DNA of 64,000 bases from assembly GCA_945874225.1 (NCBI GenBank), contig CAMCFT010000004.1, forward strand, positions 105,626 to 169,625, given 5' to 3'. Below are positions 1-8,489 of this stretch, one piece after another. The stretch comes from Flavobacterium psychrophilum. GTDB taxonomy: Bacteria > Bacteroidota > Bacteroidia > Flavobacteriales > Flavobacteriaceae. Every line of letters begins with the position of its first letter. Position 1 is the stretch's first letter. The notes beneath the pieces were generated by a model, which had not been told where the DNA came from, made no database searches, and saw only the letters and a list, made by a program, of their open reading frames with translations. The translations under genes were made by a program, and so were the position numbers.

Positions 1-58
1 CTCCAGCTAACTGATCAGATACTAAACAAATATTGTATTCCTTTAAAGAAGATTCCAC
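1..58 (-). CDS. Partial N-terminus, possible glycosyltransferase
   Basis: An open frame enters from the left edge on the minus strand. From a GTG codon at 58 it reads M-E-S-S-L-K-E-Y-N-I-C-L-V-S-D-Q-L-A-G. The 'VSDQLAG' stretch looks like the first beta-strand and loop of a GT4-type glycosyltransferase, which would suit the polysaccharide cluster beside it. A TATATTTG -7 box at 79-86 (minus strand) favours this start over an in-frame ATG at 91, which would nearly touch the divergent gene at 94. Only 19 codons are visible, so the product is a guess. Confidence 0.35.
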   Translation of the reverse strand, partial: MESSLKEYNICLVSDQLAG

Positions 59-78
59 TATTTTAATTATTTTTACAA

Positions 79-86
79 CAAATATA
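79..86 (-). promoter_or_regulatory. TATATTTG -7 box for leftward gene
   Basis: The minus strand reads TATATTTG, the Bacteroidota -7 consensus TAnnTTTG, about 20 nt before the proposed GTG start at 58. The gap to the divergent start codon at 94 is only a few bases, so the two genes share almost no intergenic DNA. A clear -33 element was not identified. Confidence 0.35.
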
Positions 87-93
87 ATCATTT

Positions 94-1227
94 ATGCGAA
101 TTCTACTTGTCGGGGAATACAGTCGATTTCATAATTCACTTAAAGAAGGATTACAGGAGCTTGGAAACGAAGTTTATATCGTTTCAAATAGTGATTTTAG
201 AAATTTTCCTGTTGATTATTCTATTGATTCAAAATTTTGCAATACAAAATTGATAAACATTTTTAGACAATCTATTTTCAGACTATTTAACTATGACATT
301 GCAAAATTTGAGCTAGGTCTTCGATTTTATTTATTATTAGATAAATTCGAGGGTTTTGATGTTGTGCAATTTATAAGTGAAACACCTATAAAAACAAATA
401 AAAAAATAGAACTTTTTTTGTTGAAAAACATTTTTAAAAAAAATAAAAAGGTTTATGTTCTTTCGTGCGGTGCAGATTATCTGAATATGAAATACGATTT
501 TGAAAACAAAAACAAAAAATCGATTTTACAAGCTTTTTTTAATAACCCAAACTTAACTAAAGAGTATGCCTCTTATTTTGATATATTGAAAGACAATCAT
601 AAAAAAGTACACGAATTTGTTTTAAAAAATTGCAACGGAATTATTGCAACTGATTTCGATTATGTTGATGCAATAAAAAATCACCCAAAGTGTTTAGGAT
701 TAATTCCTTATCCAATAAATTTTGAAAAATTGAATTTTGAAGAGCTGAGAATTGAAAATAAAATAATTATTTTTTTAGGAGTCAACGAATGGAATTATAA
801 TCAAAAAGGAATTTATTTTTTTGAAAAAGCATTAGAAATTATTGCAGAAAAATACGATTCAAAAATTGAAATCAATATTGCAAAATCAATTCCATATAAC
901 GATTATATCAACCTTTACAATAAAGCTCATATACTTTTAGACCAAGCGTATAGCTATGACCAAGGTTATAATGCTCTCGAAGCAATGGCAAAAGGAAAAG
1001 TAGTTTTTACAGGCGCTGAACAAGCATTTGTTGATTATTATAAAATAAAAGAATGTGTATGTGTAAATGCAAAACCAGATGTGAATTACTTAGTAAAAGA
1101 ATTGTCTTTTTTGATTGAAAATCCCGATGAAATAATTGCCATTGGAAAACGTGCCAGAGCATTTGTAGAAAAAGAACACGATTACATAAAAATTGCCGAG
1201 AAATATTTAGAAGTCTGGGATATTTAA
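94..1227 (+). CDS. Glycosyltransferase, GT4-like
   Basis: This is probably a cytoplasmic glycosyltransferase of surface-polysaccharide assembly that adds a sugar from an activated donor. The N-terminus (residues 1-32) is a Rossmann-like beta-alpha-beta start, 'MRILLVGEYS'. The C-terminal half carries the GT4-type donor-site pattern 'DQAYSYDQGYNALEAMAKG' at about residues 283-301, where the Glu of LEAMAKG occupies the usual second acidic position. At 377 aa it has normal family length, and the ATG start directly precedes the Rossmann strand. Its stop codon overlaps the stop of the convergent acyltransferase gene, so there is no room for a terminator. Donor and acceptor cannot be read from the sequence. 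Confidence 0.75.
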   Translation: MRILLVGEYSRFHNSLKEGLQELGNEVYIVSNSDFRNFPVDYSIDSKFCNTKLINIFRQSIFRLFNYDIAKFELGLRFYLLLDKFEGFDVVQFISETPIKTNKKIELFLLKNIFKKNKKVYVLSCGADYLNMKYDFENKNKKSILQAFFNNPNLTKEYASYFDILKDNHKKVHEFVLKNCNGIIATDFDYVDAIKNHPKCLGLIPYPINFEKLNFEELRIENKIIIFLGVNEWNYNQKGIYFFEKALEIIAEKYDSKIEINIAKSIPYNDYINLYNKAHILLDQAYSYDQGYNALEAMAKGKVVFTGAEQAFVDYYKIKECVCVNAKPDVNYLVKELSFLIENPDEIIAIGKRARAFVEKEHDYIKIAEKYLEVWDI

Positions 1228-1979
1228 ACTTTCATCCAAATTTTTAATTGTTCATCTTCACCCTCCCAATCACGAGAAATATTAGATTTAAGATGTTTTG
1301 CAGGTATTCCACCTATGAGAATATTTTTCCCCAAAGAAAAATAATCCCTATTACATAAACTATTTGATGCGATAATACAAAAATCCGGAGTTGTAGTATT
1401 TTGCATTATTGAAGTTCTATTCCCCACCCAATTATAATCTCCAATTTGTATTGGTAAAACCATCGGCTGTTTTTTTCCTGTTTCTAAATTTATTAACTGA
1501 TGGAAATTAGAGTCCATTATCTGGCTTTCAAAACCTATTCGAGCATATTTACCAAAAACTATTTTACAGTAACAAAGTAACTTTCCTCTGGAACCTAGTG
1601 CAAATAAATCGCCAATCTCACAATAGGATTCAGGCCCTATATAAACTAAACAATCTTTTCCGAAATGAGCATTCCCTTTAAAAACAAGCTTTCCAGACAA
1701 ATAAAATTCCGCAATTCCCTGCGCTTTTTTAAATAACTCAAAAGTTTGCCCAAAACCAATCATTCCTGTTTTAATAGGTGCATCGATAATTATTTCTCCA
1801 GTTAAATCATATAATTTTACTTTACCATAAAAAAATACTGGAAGTTTTTTTGCAATGCTAAATGGAAATTTTTTAAAATTAAAATATAATGTTTTGGTCC
1901 AATTTATAGAATAATAAAATTTCAATTTGTAATAAATAGCCCTTAAATTCCCATAATATTCTCTAAGCATTTTAATCAT
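1224..1979 (-). CDS. Acyltransferase, left-handed beta-helix type
   Basis: This is likely an O-acyl- or O-acetyltransferase that modifies a sugar of the surface polysaccharide. Residues about 95-225 show hexapeptide-repeat spacing ('GKLVFKGNAHFGKD', 'IGDYNWVGNRTSIM', 'IASNSLCN', 'GGIPAKHL'), the signature of the LbH trimeric acyltransferases related to WbbJ and maltose acetyltransferase. The 'GGIPAK' end is typical of CoA-dependent members. At 251 aa it has a longer N-terminal extension than minimal LbH enzymes. Its start lies 8 nt inside the flippase gene, so it is the last gene of a tight leftward operon (4605, 3451, 1972, 1224). The acyl group and target sugar are unknown. Confidence 0.72.
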   Translation of the reverse strand: MIKMLREYYGNLRAIYYKLKFYYSINWTKTLYFNFKKFPFSIAKKLPVFFYGKVKLYDLTGEIIIDAPIKTGMIGFGQTFELFKKAQGIAEFYLSGKLVFKGNAHFGKDCLVYIGPESYCEIGDLFALGSRGKLLCYCKIVFGKYARIGFESQIMDSNFHQLINLETGKKQPMVLPIQIGDYNWVGNRTSIMQNTTTPDFCIIASNSLCNRDYFSLGKNILIGGIPAKHLKSNISRDWEGEDEQLKIWMKV

Positions 1980-3447
1980 TTTTTTTCTTTATTAAATCTC
2001 TTAATTCCACCTTTTTATTAAATTGATATAAAACAAACACAAACGAAAGCAATGCCATTATCGACATCAAGAAATATTTCAAAACTGTAAATTGTATATA
2101 AGTAAACAAAAAAGTAACTATACATACTAAAATGCAAATTAAATAGATTTGATAAAAATCATTATCAAAATAAAATCCATATCTCTTTTTGGTAATTCGT
2201 TTAACTACAAAAAAATGAATCAAATAATAGATAAGAAAACTAAAGCCAAGCCCTTCTAATCCAGAAAAATAATACCCAAAAACATTTAAAATTAATGATA
2301 ATATACTAAATCCAAATGCAGTTTTTATAAATATTTTAGAATCTCCTTTAGCAATTAAAATATACCCCATAGACCATGAAACTGCCTTAAATAACATTCC
2401 TAAAATACCAAAACAAACCATTGGCATAATGGAAATAAATTTTGGTGTATATAAAATTTTTATTATTAACGGAACAAATATCAAAAACAGAATTATTATT
2501 GGTGTAATAATAAGAATTGACATTAAAGATTGCTGAATTACACTAGTTCTCACTTTTTCATTTTCATCACAAATAGAAGCTAATTTTGGAAAATAATCAG
2601 TACTCATAACCGTAAAAATAATTCCAACATAAGAATTCAGTAATGTAAAACCTGCATTATAAAATCCAACATCTTCTAATCCTCCAATTTTGCCCACATA
2701 AATTTGAATTAAATAAGTAGATAGCAGCGTTAAAAAACCACTAAACGTAAGCATTATTCCAAGTCTAATTATACTTTTGCCTTCTGTAGTTAATTGATTG
2801 TTTGACACATTTGTTTTTAAAATTCCTACTTTTTTTGAAAAGTAAAAAGAAAACAATACTGAAGATAAGGATGCAACAATTATTGTAGGTACAATCGCAT
2901 CAATTCTGTAATAATAATACAAAGGAATTGAAAATAACAGTCCAAATAAATTTCCGTAAAAATTAGCTTTCGCCAATAACTTCATTTTTCTTAATCCTTG
3001 TAAAACAACCAGTTCCCCAGTTGAAAGCTGCTTAAAAAGCAAAGTAATCGACAGAAAAACAAATGAAAAAGTATGCGCTGAATTTCCAAAAGTAAGTTGA
3101 CTTAACCACTCGGAAAGAAAAATAGTCAGCAAAGCACCAAAGATCCCCGTTAATAAAGCTAACTTCTTAACTATTGTTACATTAGCAGATACACTATTTA
3201 AATCATCATTTTGATAACTACCTGAAATATGTTTTACTGCACTTGTTTCGATTCCCAAACCAGTAATTCCGCTAATAATGTTTATGGTAGAATTTAATAA
3301 AGCAGCAATTCCCATTCCGGCTGGGCCTATGAATATTGCAATAAGTTTAGTCCGAATTATCGAAATAATAATATTAAAAAATTGAACACCTCCAAACAGA
3401 GATGTCGTTTTTACAATTTGCAAATAGGAAGATTTACTGTCAGACAC
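1972..3447 (-). CDS. Polysaccharide flippase, Wzx/RfbX-like
   Basis: This inner-membrane protein of 491 aa has about 12-14 hydrophobic helices and belongs to the MVF/PST superfamily that flips undecaprenyl-linked O-units. The N-terminus 'TTSLFGGVQFFNIIISIIRTKLIAIFIGPAGMG' region (quoted in part: 'FIGPAGMGIAALLNS') is characteristic of O-antigen translocases. It ends 3 nt before the aminotransferase gene begins upstream and overlaps the acyltransferase start by 8 nt, so translation is probably coupled. It would export the unit built by the neighbouring glycosyltransferases and the sugar aminotransferase. The exact substrate is unknown. Confidence 0.82.
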   Translation of the reverse strand: MSDSKSSYLQIVKTTSLFGGVQFFNIIISIIRTKLIAIFIGPAGMGIAALLNSTINIISGITGLGIETSAVKHISGSYQNDDLNSVSANVTIVKKLALLTGIFGALLTIFLSEWLSQLTFGNSAHTFSFVFLSITLLFKQLSTGELVVLQGLRKMKLLAKANFYGNLFGLLFSIPLYYYYRIDAIVPTIIVASLSSVLFSFYFSKKVGILKTNVSNNQLTTEGKSIIRLGIMLTFSGFLTLLSTYLIQIYVGKIGGLEDVGFYNAGFTLLNSYVGIIFTVMSTDYFPKLASICDENEKVRTSVIQQSLMSILIITPIIILFLIFVPLIIKILYTPKFISIMPMVCFGILGMLFKAVSWSMGYILIAKGDSKIFIKTAFGFSILSLILNVFGYYFSGLEGLGFSFLIYYLIHFFVVKRITKKRYGFYFDNDFYQIYLICILVCIVTFLFTYIQFTVLKYFLMSIMALLSFVFVLYQFNKKVELRDLIKKKND

Positions 3448-3450
3448 TAT

Positions 3451-4608
3451 TTAATATTCGTTTAAAGTTGCAATTATAAAATCCACTTCATCTGCTGTAA
3501 GTACTGGACTTATTGGCAAACTCAATACTTCATTGTGTATTTTTTCTGTAATTGGAAAAGATAAATAATTCCAATCCATTAAAGCCTTTTGTTTGTGTGG
3601 AGGAACTGGATAATGAATCATTGTTTGAATTCCTTTTTCTGATAAATATTTCTGTAATTCGTCTCTATTTTGAGTTCGAATAACAAACAAATGAAAAACA
3701 TGATTAGATTGCTTTGCTTCGTCACTCGCAACTCCTCGCAATGACACTGTTGGCAAAGTAATTTTATCATTTTTAATATTAGATAAATAGTGTTTAGCAA
3801 TCACTTTCCTCTTATTATTATCCTCATCTAAATGGGGCAATTTGACATTCAAAAAAGCCGCTTGTAATTCATCTAATCGTGAATTTACACCAATAAAATC
3901 ATTGTAATATTTCGTTTCTGAACCATAATTCCTCAAGGAAAGAATAGTTTTTGCCAATTCAGCATCGTTTGTAGTTACTGCACCCGCATCGCCCAAAGAG
4001 CCTAAGTTTTTCCCTGGATAAAAGCTGTAAGCGCAAGCCCCCCCCGCCCCCGAAGGGGGAGCTTTTTTATACTCTTTTATTCCCCCTTCGGGGGTTAGGG
4101 GGCTAATCGCTCCGTGGGCTTGTGCTGAATCTTCGACTACCAATAAATTATTTTGATTCGCAATTTCATTAATCCTATCCATTTCGGCTAATTGACCATA
4201 TAGATGAACCGCCAAAATTGCTTTGGTTTTTGAAGTGATCTTTTCAGAAATCAAATCTGGATTGATGTTATAGGTTTCCAACTTTGGCTCAACCAAAACC
4301 GGGACCAAATCAGCTTGCAAAATAGCCAGAATACTGGCAATATAAGTGTTCGCAGGAACAATCACTTCATCTCCTTTTTGTATTTTTCCCAATTGAATAT
4401 ACCCTTTGAAAATCAAAACCAATGCATCAAGTCCATTGCCAACTCCAATACAATGTTTTGTTCCGCAATAATTGGCAAAATTAGTTTCAAATGCTGCGAC
4501 TTCATTTCCTAAAATATACCAGCCACTTGCTAAAACTGTTTTCAACTTTTCTTGAAAAGCAACATCATAAGGGGCATTTATTTTTTTTAAATCAAGGAAT
4601 TTTATCAT
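3451..4608 (-). CDS. DegT/DnrJ/EryC1 sugar aminotransferase with two in-frame repeat insertions
   Basis: A PLP-dependent aminotransferase that makes an amino-dideoxy-sugar nucleotide, probably of the FdtB/QdtB (3-keto-6-deoxyhexose) kind. Visible signatures are '[11 protein letters not shown]' (D160 contacts PLP), '[15 protein letters not shown]' (K200, Schiff base) and '[11 protein letters not shown]'. At 385 aa it is longer than the usual 365-370 aa. The excess is explained by two blocks absent from the family: residues 168-191 come from a G/C-rich inverted repeat, and residues about 288-301 ([14 protein letters not shown]) from a dispersed 'CGCAATGAC' repeat. Neither breaks the frame and the catalytic residues survive, so it may still work. 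It overlaps the upstream FemAB-like gene by ATGA. Confidence 0.88.
   Translation of the reverse strand: MIKFLDLKKINAPYDVAFQEKLKTVLASGWYILGNEVAAFETNFANYCGTKHCIGVGNGLDALVLIFKGYIQLGKIQKGDEVIVPANTYIASILAILQADLVPVLVEPKLETYNINPDLISEKITSKTKAILAVHLYGQLAEMDRINEIANQNNLLVVEDSAQAHGAISPLTPEGGIKEYKKAPPSGAGGACAYSFYPGKNLGSLGDAGAVTTNDAELAKTILSLRNYGSETKYYNDFIGVNSRLDELQAAFLNVKLPHLDEDNNKRKVIAKHYLSNIKNDKITLPTVSLRGVASDEAKQSNHVFHLFVIRTQNRDELQKYLSEKGIQTMIHYPVPPHKQKALMDWNYLSFPITEKIHNEVLSLPISPVLTADEVDFIIATLNEY
3706..3745. repeat. Dispersed repeat inside aminotransferase gene
   Basis: The stretch starting AGATTGCTTTGCTTCG and ending CTCGCAATGAC shares both ends with 54634-54676 in the recQ-fmt gap. Here it is translated as part of residues 288-301 of the aminotransferase. 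The same kind of 'CGCAATGAC' repeat is, to my knowledge, common between genes of Bacteroidota; finding it in a conserved coding sequence is unusual. Confidence 0.7.
4036..4104. repeat. G/C-rich inverted repeat inside aminotransferase gene
   Basis: The left arm (4036-4060) and right arm (4081-4104) are inverted copies of a roughly 24-base unit whose core is CCCCCGAAGGGGGA. A 20-base A/T-rich loop separates them. The element is far more G/C-rich than its surroundings. It encodes residues about 168-191 of the aminotransferase (SPLTPEGG...APPSGAGG) and keeps the frame. The arms differ mainly at CTA versus CCCG, so the stem is strong but not perfect. Confidence 0.85.
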
Positions 4609-5582
4609 AGTAAAACGTTGTCTAATAAGTTATAATTTATTGGTTTAACCTCATAAAAGTCGTGAACAATAATACTTGCTCCGAAACTTTCTTTCCAATA
4701 CGACAAGCCATTATTTAACTTTCTTCCCTGATTTTCATTGGAAGTTCCAAAATCAAAAAACTGTTTATTTTTGAAGACTTCGGTAATTAAATAGTGAAAT
4801 AATAAATCAAGTCCACCCAATTCATTTTTGTCTTCTTTTCCTGAAATATACTGACAATGAGCCACATTCTCGGTTTCAAAAATAGTGGTTCCGGCAACAA
4901 TAATTCCATTTTCATAAACATTAAATTGTCGAATGTTTACAGGAAATAATTCCTTTAATTTAATAATTTCCTGCAAACTGTGAACTGGTTTTGCATGATG
5001 TTTCTTGGCCAAATTTGGAATTAAAATAGTATTCCAGAATAATTCAAAATCATCAACTTCTTTTATCTCTAATTTATTTTTTTTTCCTTTGGTAATCCCT
5101 TCTTTTCTTCCGCTTGCAATTGATGTTTTTTTAGACAAATCTAAAACTACCATTGAATCTCTTCGGATTAATTGGGCTTCTGCCAAAAACAAGGCATAAT
5201 TTAATTCTTCAGCAGGTTTTTGATGGTATATTGATGGAATTAATTTTAACTGTAATTTCTCGATATTATTTTCATTCAAAAAAGATAAAACAGCTTTAAA
5301 AATTTCGATAACTGAGGCCAATTTTATCTTCTCATTGTAAACTAATCCGCCATAAGTTAACCCTTGATGAGAGAAAACCTCATTGTCAACAAAATTTGCC
5401 GGAAGAATGGCGACCCATTTTTCTTTGTCTAAAACAATCAGGGAATAATCCTGGAATCTATCGTTGTGATATTCCATAAAATCACGATGAAATAAGAAGG
5501 TTGAGTTTTTGGCTTTGCCCATAAAGGCATTCCAATTCTCATAATCTTTAGGTTCGTATCGTTTTATAGTATATTTTTTCAC
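4605..5582 (-). CDS. FemAB/GNAT-like acyltransferase of polysaccharide cluster
   Basis: The 325-aa protein resembles the FemAB-like branch of the GNAT superfamily. Its start '[23 protein letters not shown]' is typical of these proteins, and the C-terminal '[15 protein letters not shown]...[27 protein letters not shown]' region (residues about 255-310) matches the usual end of the acyl-acceptor domain. Members move acyl or aminoacyl groups onto amino sugars or peptides. It overlaps the aminotransferase start by 4 nt, so it probably acylates the amino sugar made by that enzyme; this is inferred from position. It is the first gene of the leftward operon. The upstream gap to 5707 is about 125 nt. 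Confidence 0.68.
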   Translation of the reverse strand: MKKYTIKRYEPKDYENWNAFMGKAKNSTFLFHRDFMEYHNDRFQDYSLIVLDKEKWVAILPANFVDNEVFSHQGLTYGGLVYNEKIKLASVIEIFKAVLSFLNENNIEKLQLKLIPSIYHQKPAEELNYALFLAEAQLIRRDSMVVLDLSKKTSIASGRKEGITKGKKNKLEIKEVDDFELFWNTILIPNLAKKHHAKPVHSLQEIIKLKELFPVNIRQFNVYENGIIVAGTTIFETENVAHCQYISGKEDKNELGGLDLLFHYLITEVFKNKQFFDFGTSNENQGRKLNNGLSYWKESFGASIIVHDFYEVKPINYNLLDNVLL

Positions 5583-5706
5583 TTCTGATTTTTAAACATT
5601 GGAAAATTACTTAATTATTTTGGACTAAAACAGTTTTTTCTATTGAAGTTAAAATTAGTACTTAATAAAAATAAAAGGCTAATTTTATCGATAAAATATT
5701 TATCAA

Positions 5707-7515
5707 GTGAAACTAAAACTTCAATATCACTTTTTTATTATCATTTTTTTGATTTCTTATTCGTTTTACGGTCAGAATATTTCACTATATCAGCAATTTA
5801 ACGGCCGATTTGATTTTGTTTTTATAGGAAATACATTAAATACTGTTGAAAACAATAATATTTTTGGACAGCCTGAACCACCGTGCATAATAAATACATC
5901 TTCATCGGCTTCATTAAACTTAAATTCAAATGATAGTATCGAAAGTGCCTATTTATATTGGGCTGGCTCTGGAACAGGTGATTTTGACGTAAAATTAAAT
6001 AATCAAAATATTAGTTCACAACGCAACTTCAGTCTTATCCAAAATCCAAGCGGATTTGCGTTTTTCAGCGCTTTTGCTGATATAACTTCATTGGTTCAGT
6101 CGACTGGAAATGGTATTTATGATTTTTCTGATTTAGATTTGACAGCTGTTATTGATAACTATTGCACGAATGCTACCAATTTTGGCGGTTGGGCAATTGT
6201 CATAGTTTATAAAAACAATTCATTGCCTTTGAACCAACTCAATATTTATGACGGTTTACAAGCGGTTCCCACCGAAATTAACATAACGCTGAACAGCTTG
6301 AATGTTATTGACAATAAAGATGCTAAAATTGGTTTTGTTGCTTGGGAAGGAGACAAAAACATCAATGTTAATGAATCTCTTCGAATAAATGGAAATACCA
6401 TTGGAAACCCACCATTAAATCCAGTTGACAATGCCTTTAATGGCACGAATAGCTTTACTGGCGCAGCCGATTTATTCAATATGGATTTAGATGTTTATAA
6501 CATCCAAAACAACATAAATATTGGCGATACAACAGCCAAAATTCAACTGACATCCGGACAGGATTTTGTAATGATAAATACAATTGTAACCAAACTAAAC
6601 AGTCAATTGCCAGATGCAACAATAGCTTTTGATACTGAATTAGAATGCAATTCCAGAAGAATAATTGCTAATTATGAAGTTTCAAACCTAGACAGCACCA
6701 ATCTACTTCCTGCAGCAACACCAATCTCAATTTATGCCAACGGAGTTTTAATACAAAAAACCAAGACAGCGAATTTAATTCCAATAAACGGGAGCGAAAA
6801 TTCCACAATATCATTAATAATTCCACCTGCTATTCCTAATAATTTTGAATTGAAATTTGTAGTTGATGATGATGGAATCGGAAGGGGAATAGTTGCTGAA
6901 CTCAACGAGAACAATAATACGTTTACAGAAAATATAACTTTGCCAGTTTCAGATAAATTGTTTCCATTGGAAAATCTGGTTTCATGCAATTTGGGATTAA
7001 GCAAAGGGATTTTTGACTTCTCGAATTATGAAGACTTGATCAAAACAAATCCAACTGATGATGTCAAATTCTACCCAACAATTGCAGACTTAGAAAACGG
7101 AATAAACGCTATTTTAAATACTTCAAATTACACTGCCGAAACTACCCCAAAAACCATTTTTGCCAGGGTTTACAACGGAATTTGTTTCAGCACGACCTCA
7201 TTTATATTGACAACCAATAATTGTCCGCCAACTATCTGCAATTTTGTTTCGGCAAATAATGACACAAAAAATGACAGTTTTTATATTGAAGGATTACGAG
7301 ATGTTTTTTTGAACTTTAATTTGTCTATTTACAACCGTTGGGGAACTTTAATTTGGGAAGGAAACAATAATTTACCAGATTGGGATGGCTTTGCAAATAA
7401 AGGTCTTTTAATCAATCGTTCTGGAGTTCCTGATGGAACATACTTTTATTTGCTTGACTTAAATGACAAAGATTTTCCAAAACCGCTTGCAGGATATTTG
7501 TATTTAACTCGATAA
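5707..7515 (+). CDS. Secreted surface protein with type B T9SS sorting domain
   Basis: An exported protein of 602 aa with a signal peptide at residues 1-22 (ending YSFYGQ). The last 90 residues, beginning 'FVSANNDTKNDSFYIEGL' and including 'LSIYNRWGTLIWEG' and 'DGTYFYLLDL', are the gliding-motility-associated C-terminal (CHU_C, type B) sorting domain. That domain sends cargo through the type IX secretion system to the cell surface. A CARDB-like beta-sandwich with 'DDDGIGRGIVAELNENNN' lies near residues 340-420. The start is GTG, chosen because the signal peptide follows at once. It is monocistronic, with no neighbour of related function. The ligand is unknown. Confidence 0.85.
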   Translation: MKLKLQYHFFIIIFLISYSFYGQNISLYQQFNGRFDFVFIGNTLNTVENNNIFGQPEPPCIINTSSSASLNLNSNDSIESAYLYWAGSGTGDFDVKLNNQNISSQRNFSLIQNPSGFAFFSAFADITSLVQSTGNGIYDFSDLDLTAVIDNYCTNATNFGGWAIVIVYKNNSLPLNQLNIYDGLQAVPTEINITLNSLNVIDNKDAKIGFVAWEGDKNINVNESLRINGNTIGNPPLNPVDNAFNGTNSFTGAADLFNMDLDVYNIQNNINIGDTTAKIQLTSGQDFVMINTIVTKLNSQLPDATIAFDTELECNSRRIIANYEVSNLDSTNLLPAATPISIYANGVLIQKTKTANLIPINGSENSTISLIIPPAIPNNFELKFVVDDDGIGRGIVAELNENNNTFTENITLPVSDKLFPLENLVSCNLGLSKGIFDFSNYEDLIKTNPTDDVKFYPTIADLENGINAILNTSNYTAETTPKTIFARVYNGICFSTTSFILTTNNCPPTICNFVSANNDTKNDSFYIEGLRDVFLNFNLSIYNRWGTLIWEGNNNLPDWDGFANKGLLINRSGVPDGTYFYLLDLNDKDFPKPLAGYLYLTR

Positions 7516-7610
7516 ATTTTAATTTTTTGGATAAAAATAATTGATTTAAAAAAACATAGTACCTTAGCTAACGAAAATAATCAGGATTAAAAACATAGAA
7601 ACTCTATAAC

Positions 7611-8396
7611 TTGAAACAAATTACTTCCATACAAAATCCATTCATAAAATCTTTGGTTTTATTACAGGAAAAATCAAAAGCTCGCAAACAATCTGGAACT
7701 TTTCTGATTGAAGGCAAAAGAGAAATTGAATTAGCAATTAAAGGCGGATACGAAGTTGATACCATTTTATTTTTACCAGAATTAATCACAGAAAAACATC
7801 TTCGGAATTTTCATCCAGATATAGAATTAATCGAAATCTCAAAAGAAGTCTATCAAAAACTGGCTTATCGAGATACAACCGAAGGAATTTTGGCTATAGC
7901 CAAAACCAAATCTTTACAATTATCCGATTTAAAATTATCCGAAAATCCGTTGATTCTCGTTGCCGAGGCTCCTGAAAAACCTGGAAATATTGGCGCTTTA
8001 CTTAGAACTGCCGATGCTGCAAATCTTGATGCCGTGATTATTGCCAATCCAAAAAGTGATTTATACAATCCAAATATCGTTCGCTCCAGCGTAGGATGTT
8101 TATTTACAAACCAAATTGCCACTGGGACAACATCTGAAATTATTGCTTTTTTGAAAGAGCGACAAATCAATATTTATTGCGCCACTTTGCAAAATTCGAC
8201 TTCATATCACACTCAAGATTACACAACGCCAACAGCATTGGTTGTTGGAACTGAAGCAACTGGCCTAACTGAAGAATGGCGAAACGCAGCCATACAAAAC
8301 ATCATTATTCCAATGCAAGGCGAAATTGACAGTATGAATGTTTCGGTTGCCGCGGCAATTTTGATTTTTGAAGCGAAAAGACAAAGAGGATTTTAG
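7611..8396 (+). CDS. TrmH/SpoU-family rRNA 2'-O-methyltransferase
   Basis: A SPOUT-class RNA ribose methylase using S-adenosylmethionine. All three motifs are present: motif 1 'PGNIGALLRTADAANLDAV' (N126, R132), motif 2 'VVGTEATGL' (211-219) and motif 3 'IPMQGEIDSMNVSVAAAI' (233-250). The N-terminal 90 residues form the usual RNA-binding substrate domain ('SGTFLIEGKREIELA'). At 261 aa the length fits RlmB-like proteins of this phylum. The start is TTG: the frame begins MKQITSIQNPFIKSL, the normal family start, and no ATG lies upstream in frame. The exact target nucleotide (a 23S site is likely) cannot be decided. Confidence 0.85.
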   Translation: MKQITSIQNPFIKSLVLLQEKSKARKQSGTFLIEGKREIELAIKGGYEVDTILFLPELITEKHLRNFHPDIELIEISKEVYQKLAYRDTTEGILAIAKTKSLQLSDLKLSENPLILVAEAPEKPGNIGALLRTADAANLDAVIIANPKSDLYNPNIVRSSVGCLFTNQIATGTTSEIIAFLKERQINIYCATLQNSTSYHTQDYTTPTALVVGTEATGLTEEWRNAAIQNIIIPMQGEIDSMNVSVAAAILIFEAKRQRGF

Positions 8397-8465
8397 ATTT
8401 TAGATTGCAGATATCAGATTGCAGGTTGCAGATTGCAGAATACAAATTTTAGATTATAGAATTTA
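8397..8465. repeat. Degenerate short tandem repeat (AGATTGCAG-like)
   Basis: After the methyltransferase stop the sequence repeats AGATTGCAG/AGATATCAG/AGATTTTAG-like 7- to 10-base words several times. Similar stretches occur at 42862-42898 and 51950-51990, and a perfect heptamer array at 28461-28501. They fill intergenic space only. No hairpin or promoter was identified within this copy. Confidence 0.6.
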
Positions 8466-8489
8466 GTTGGAATATTTTAAAATGAAAAA

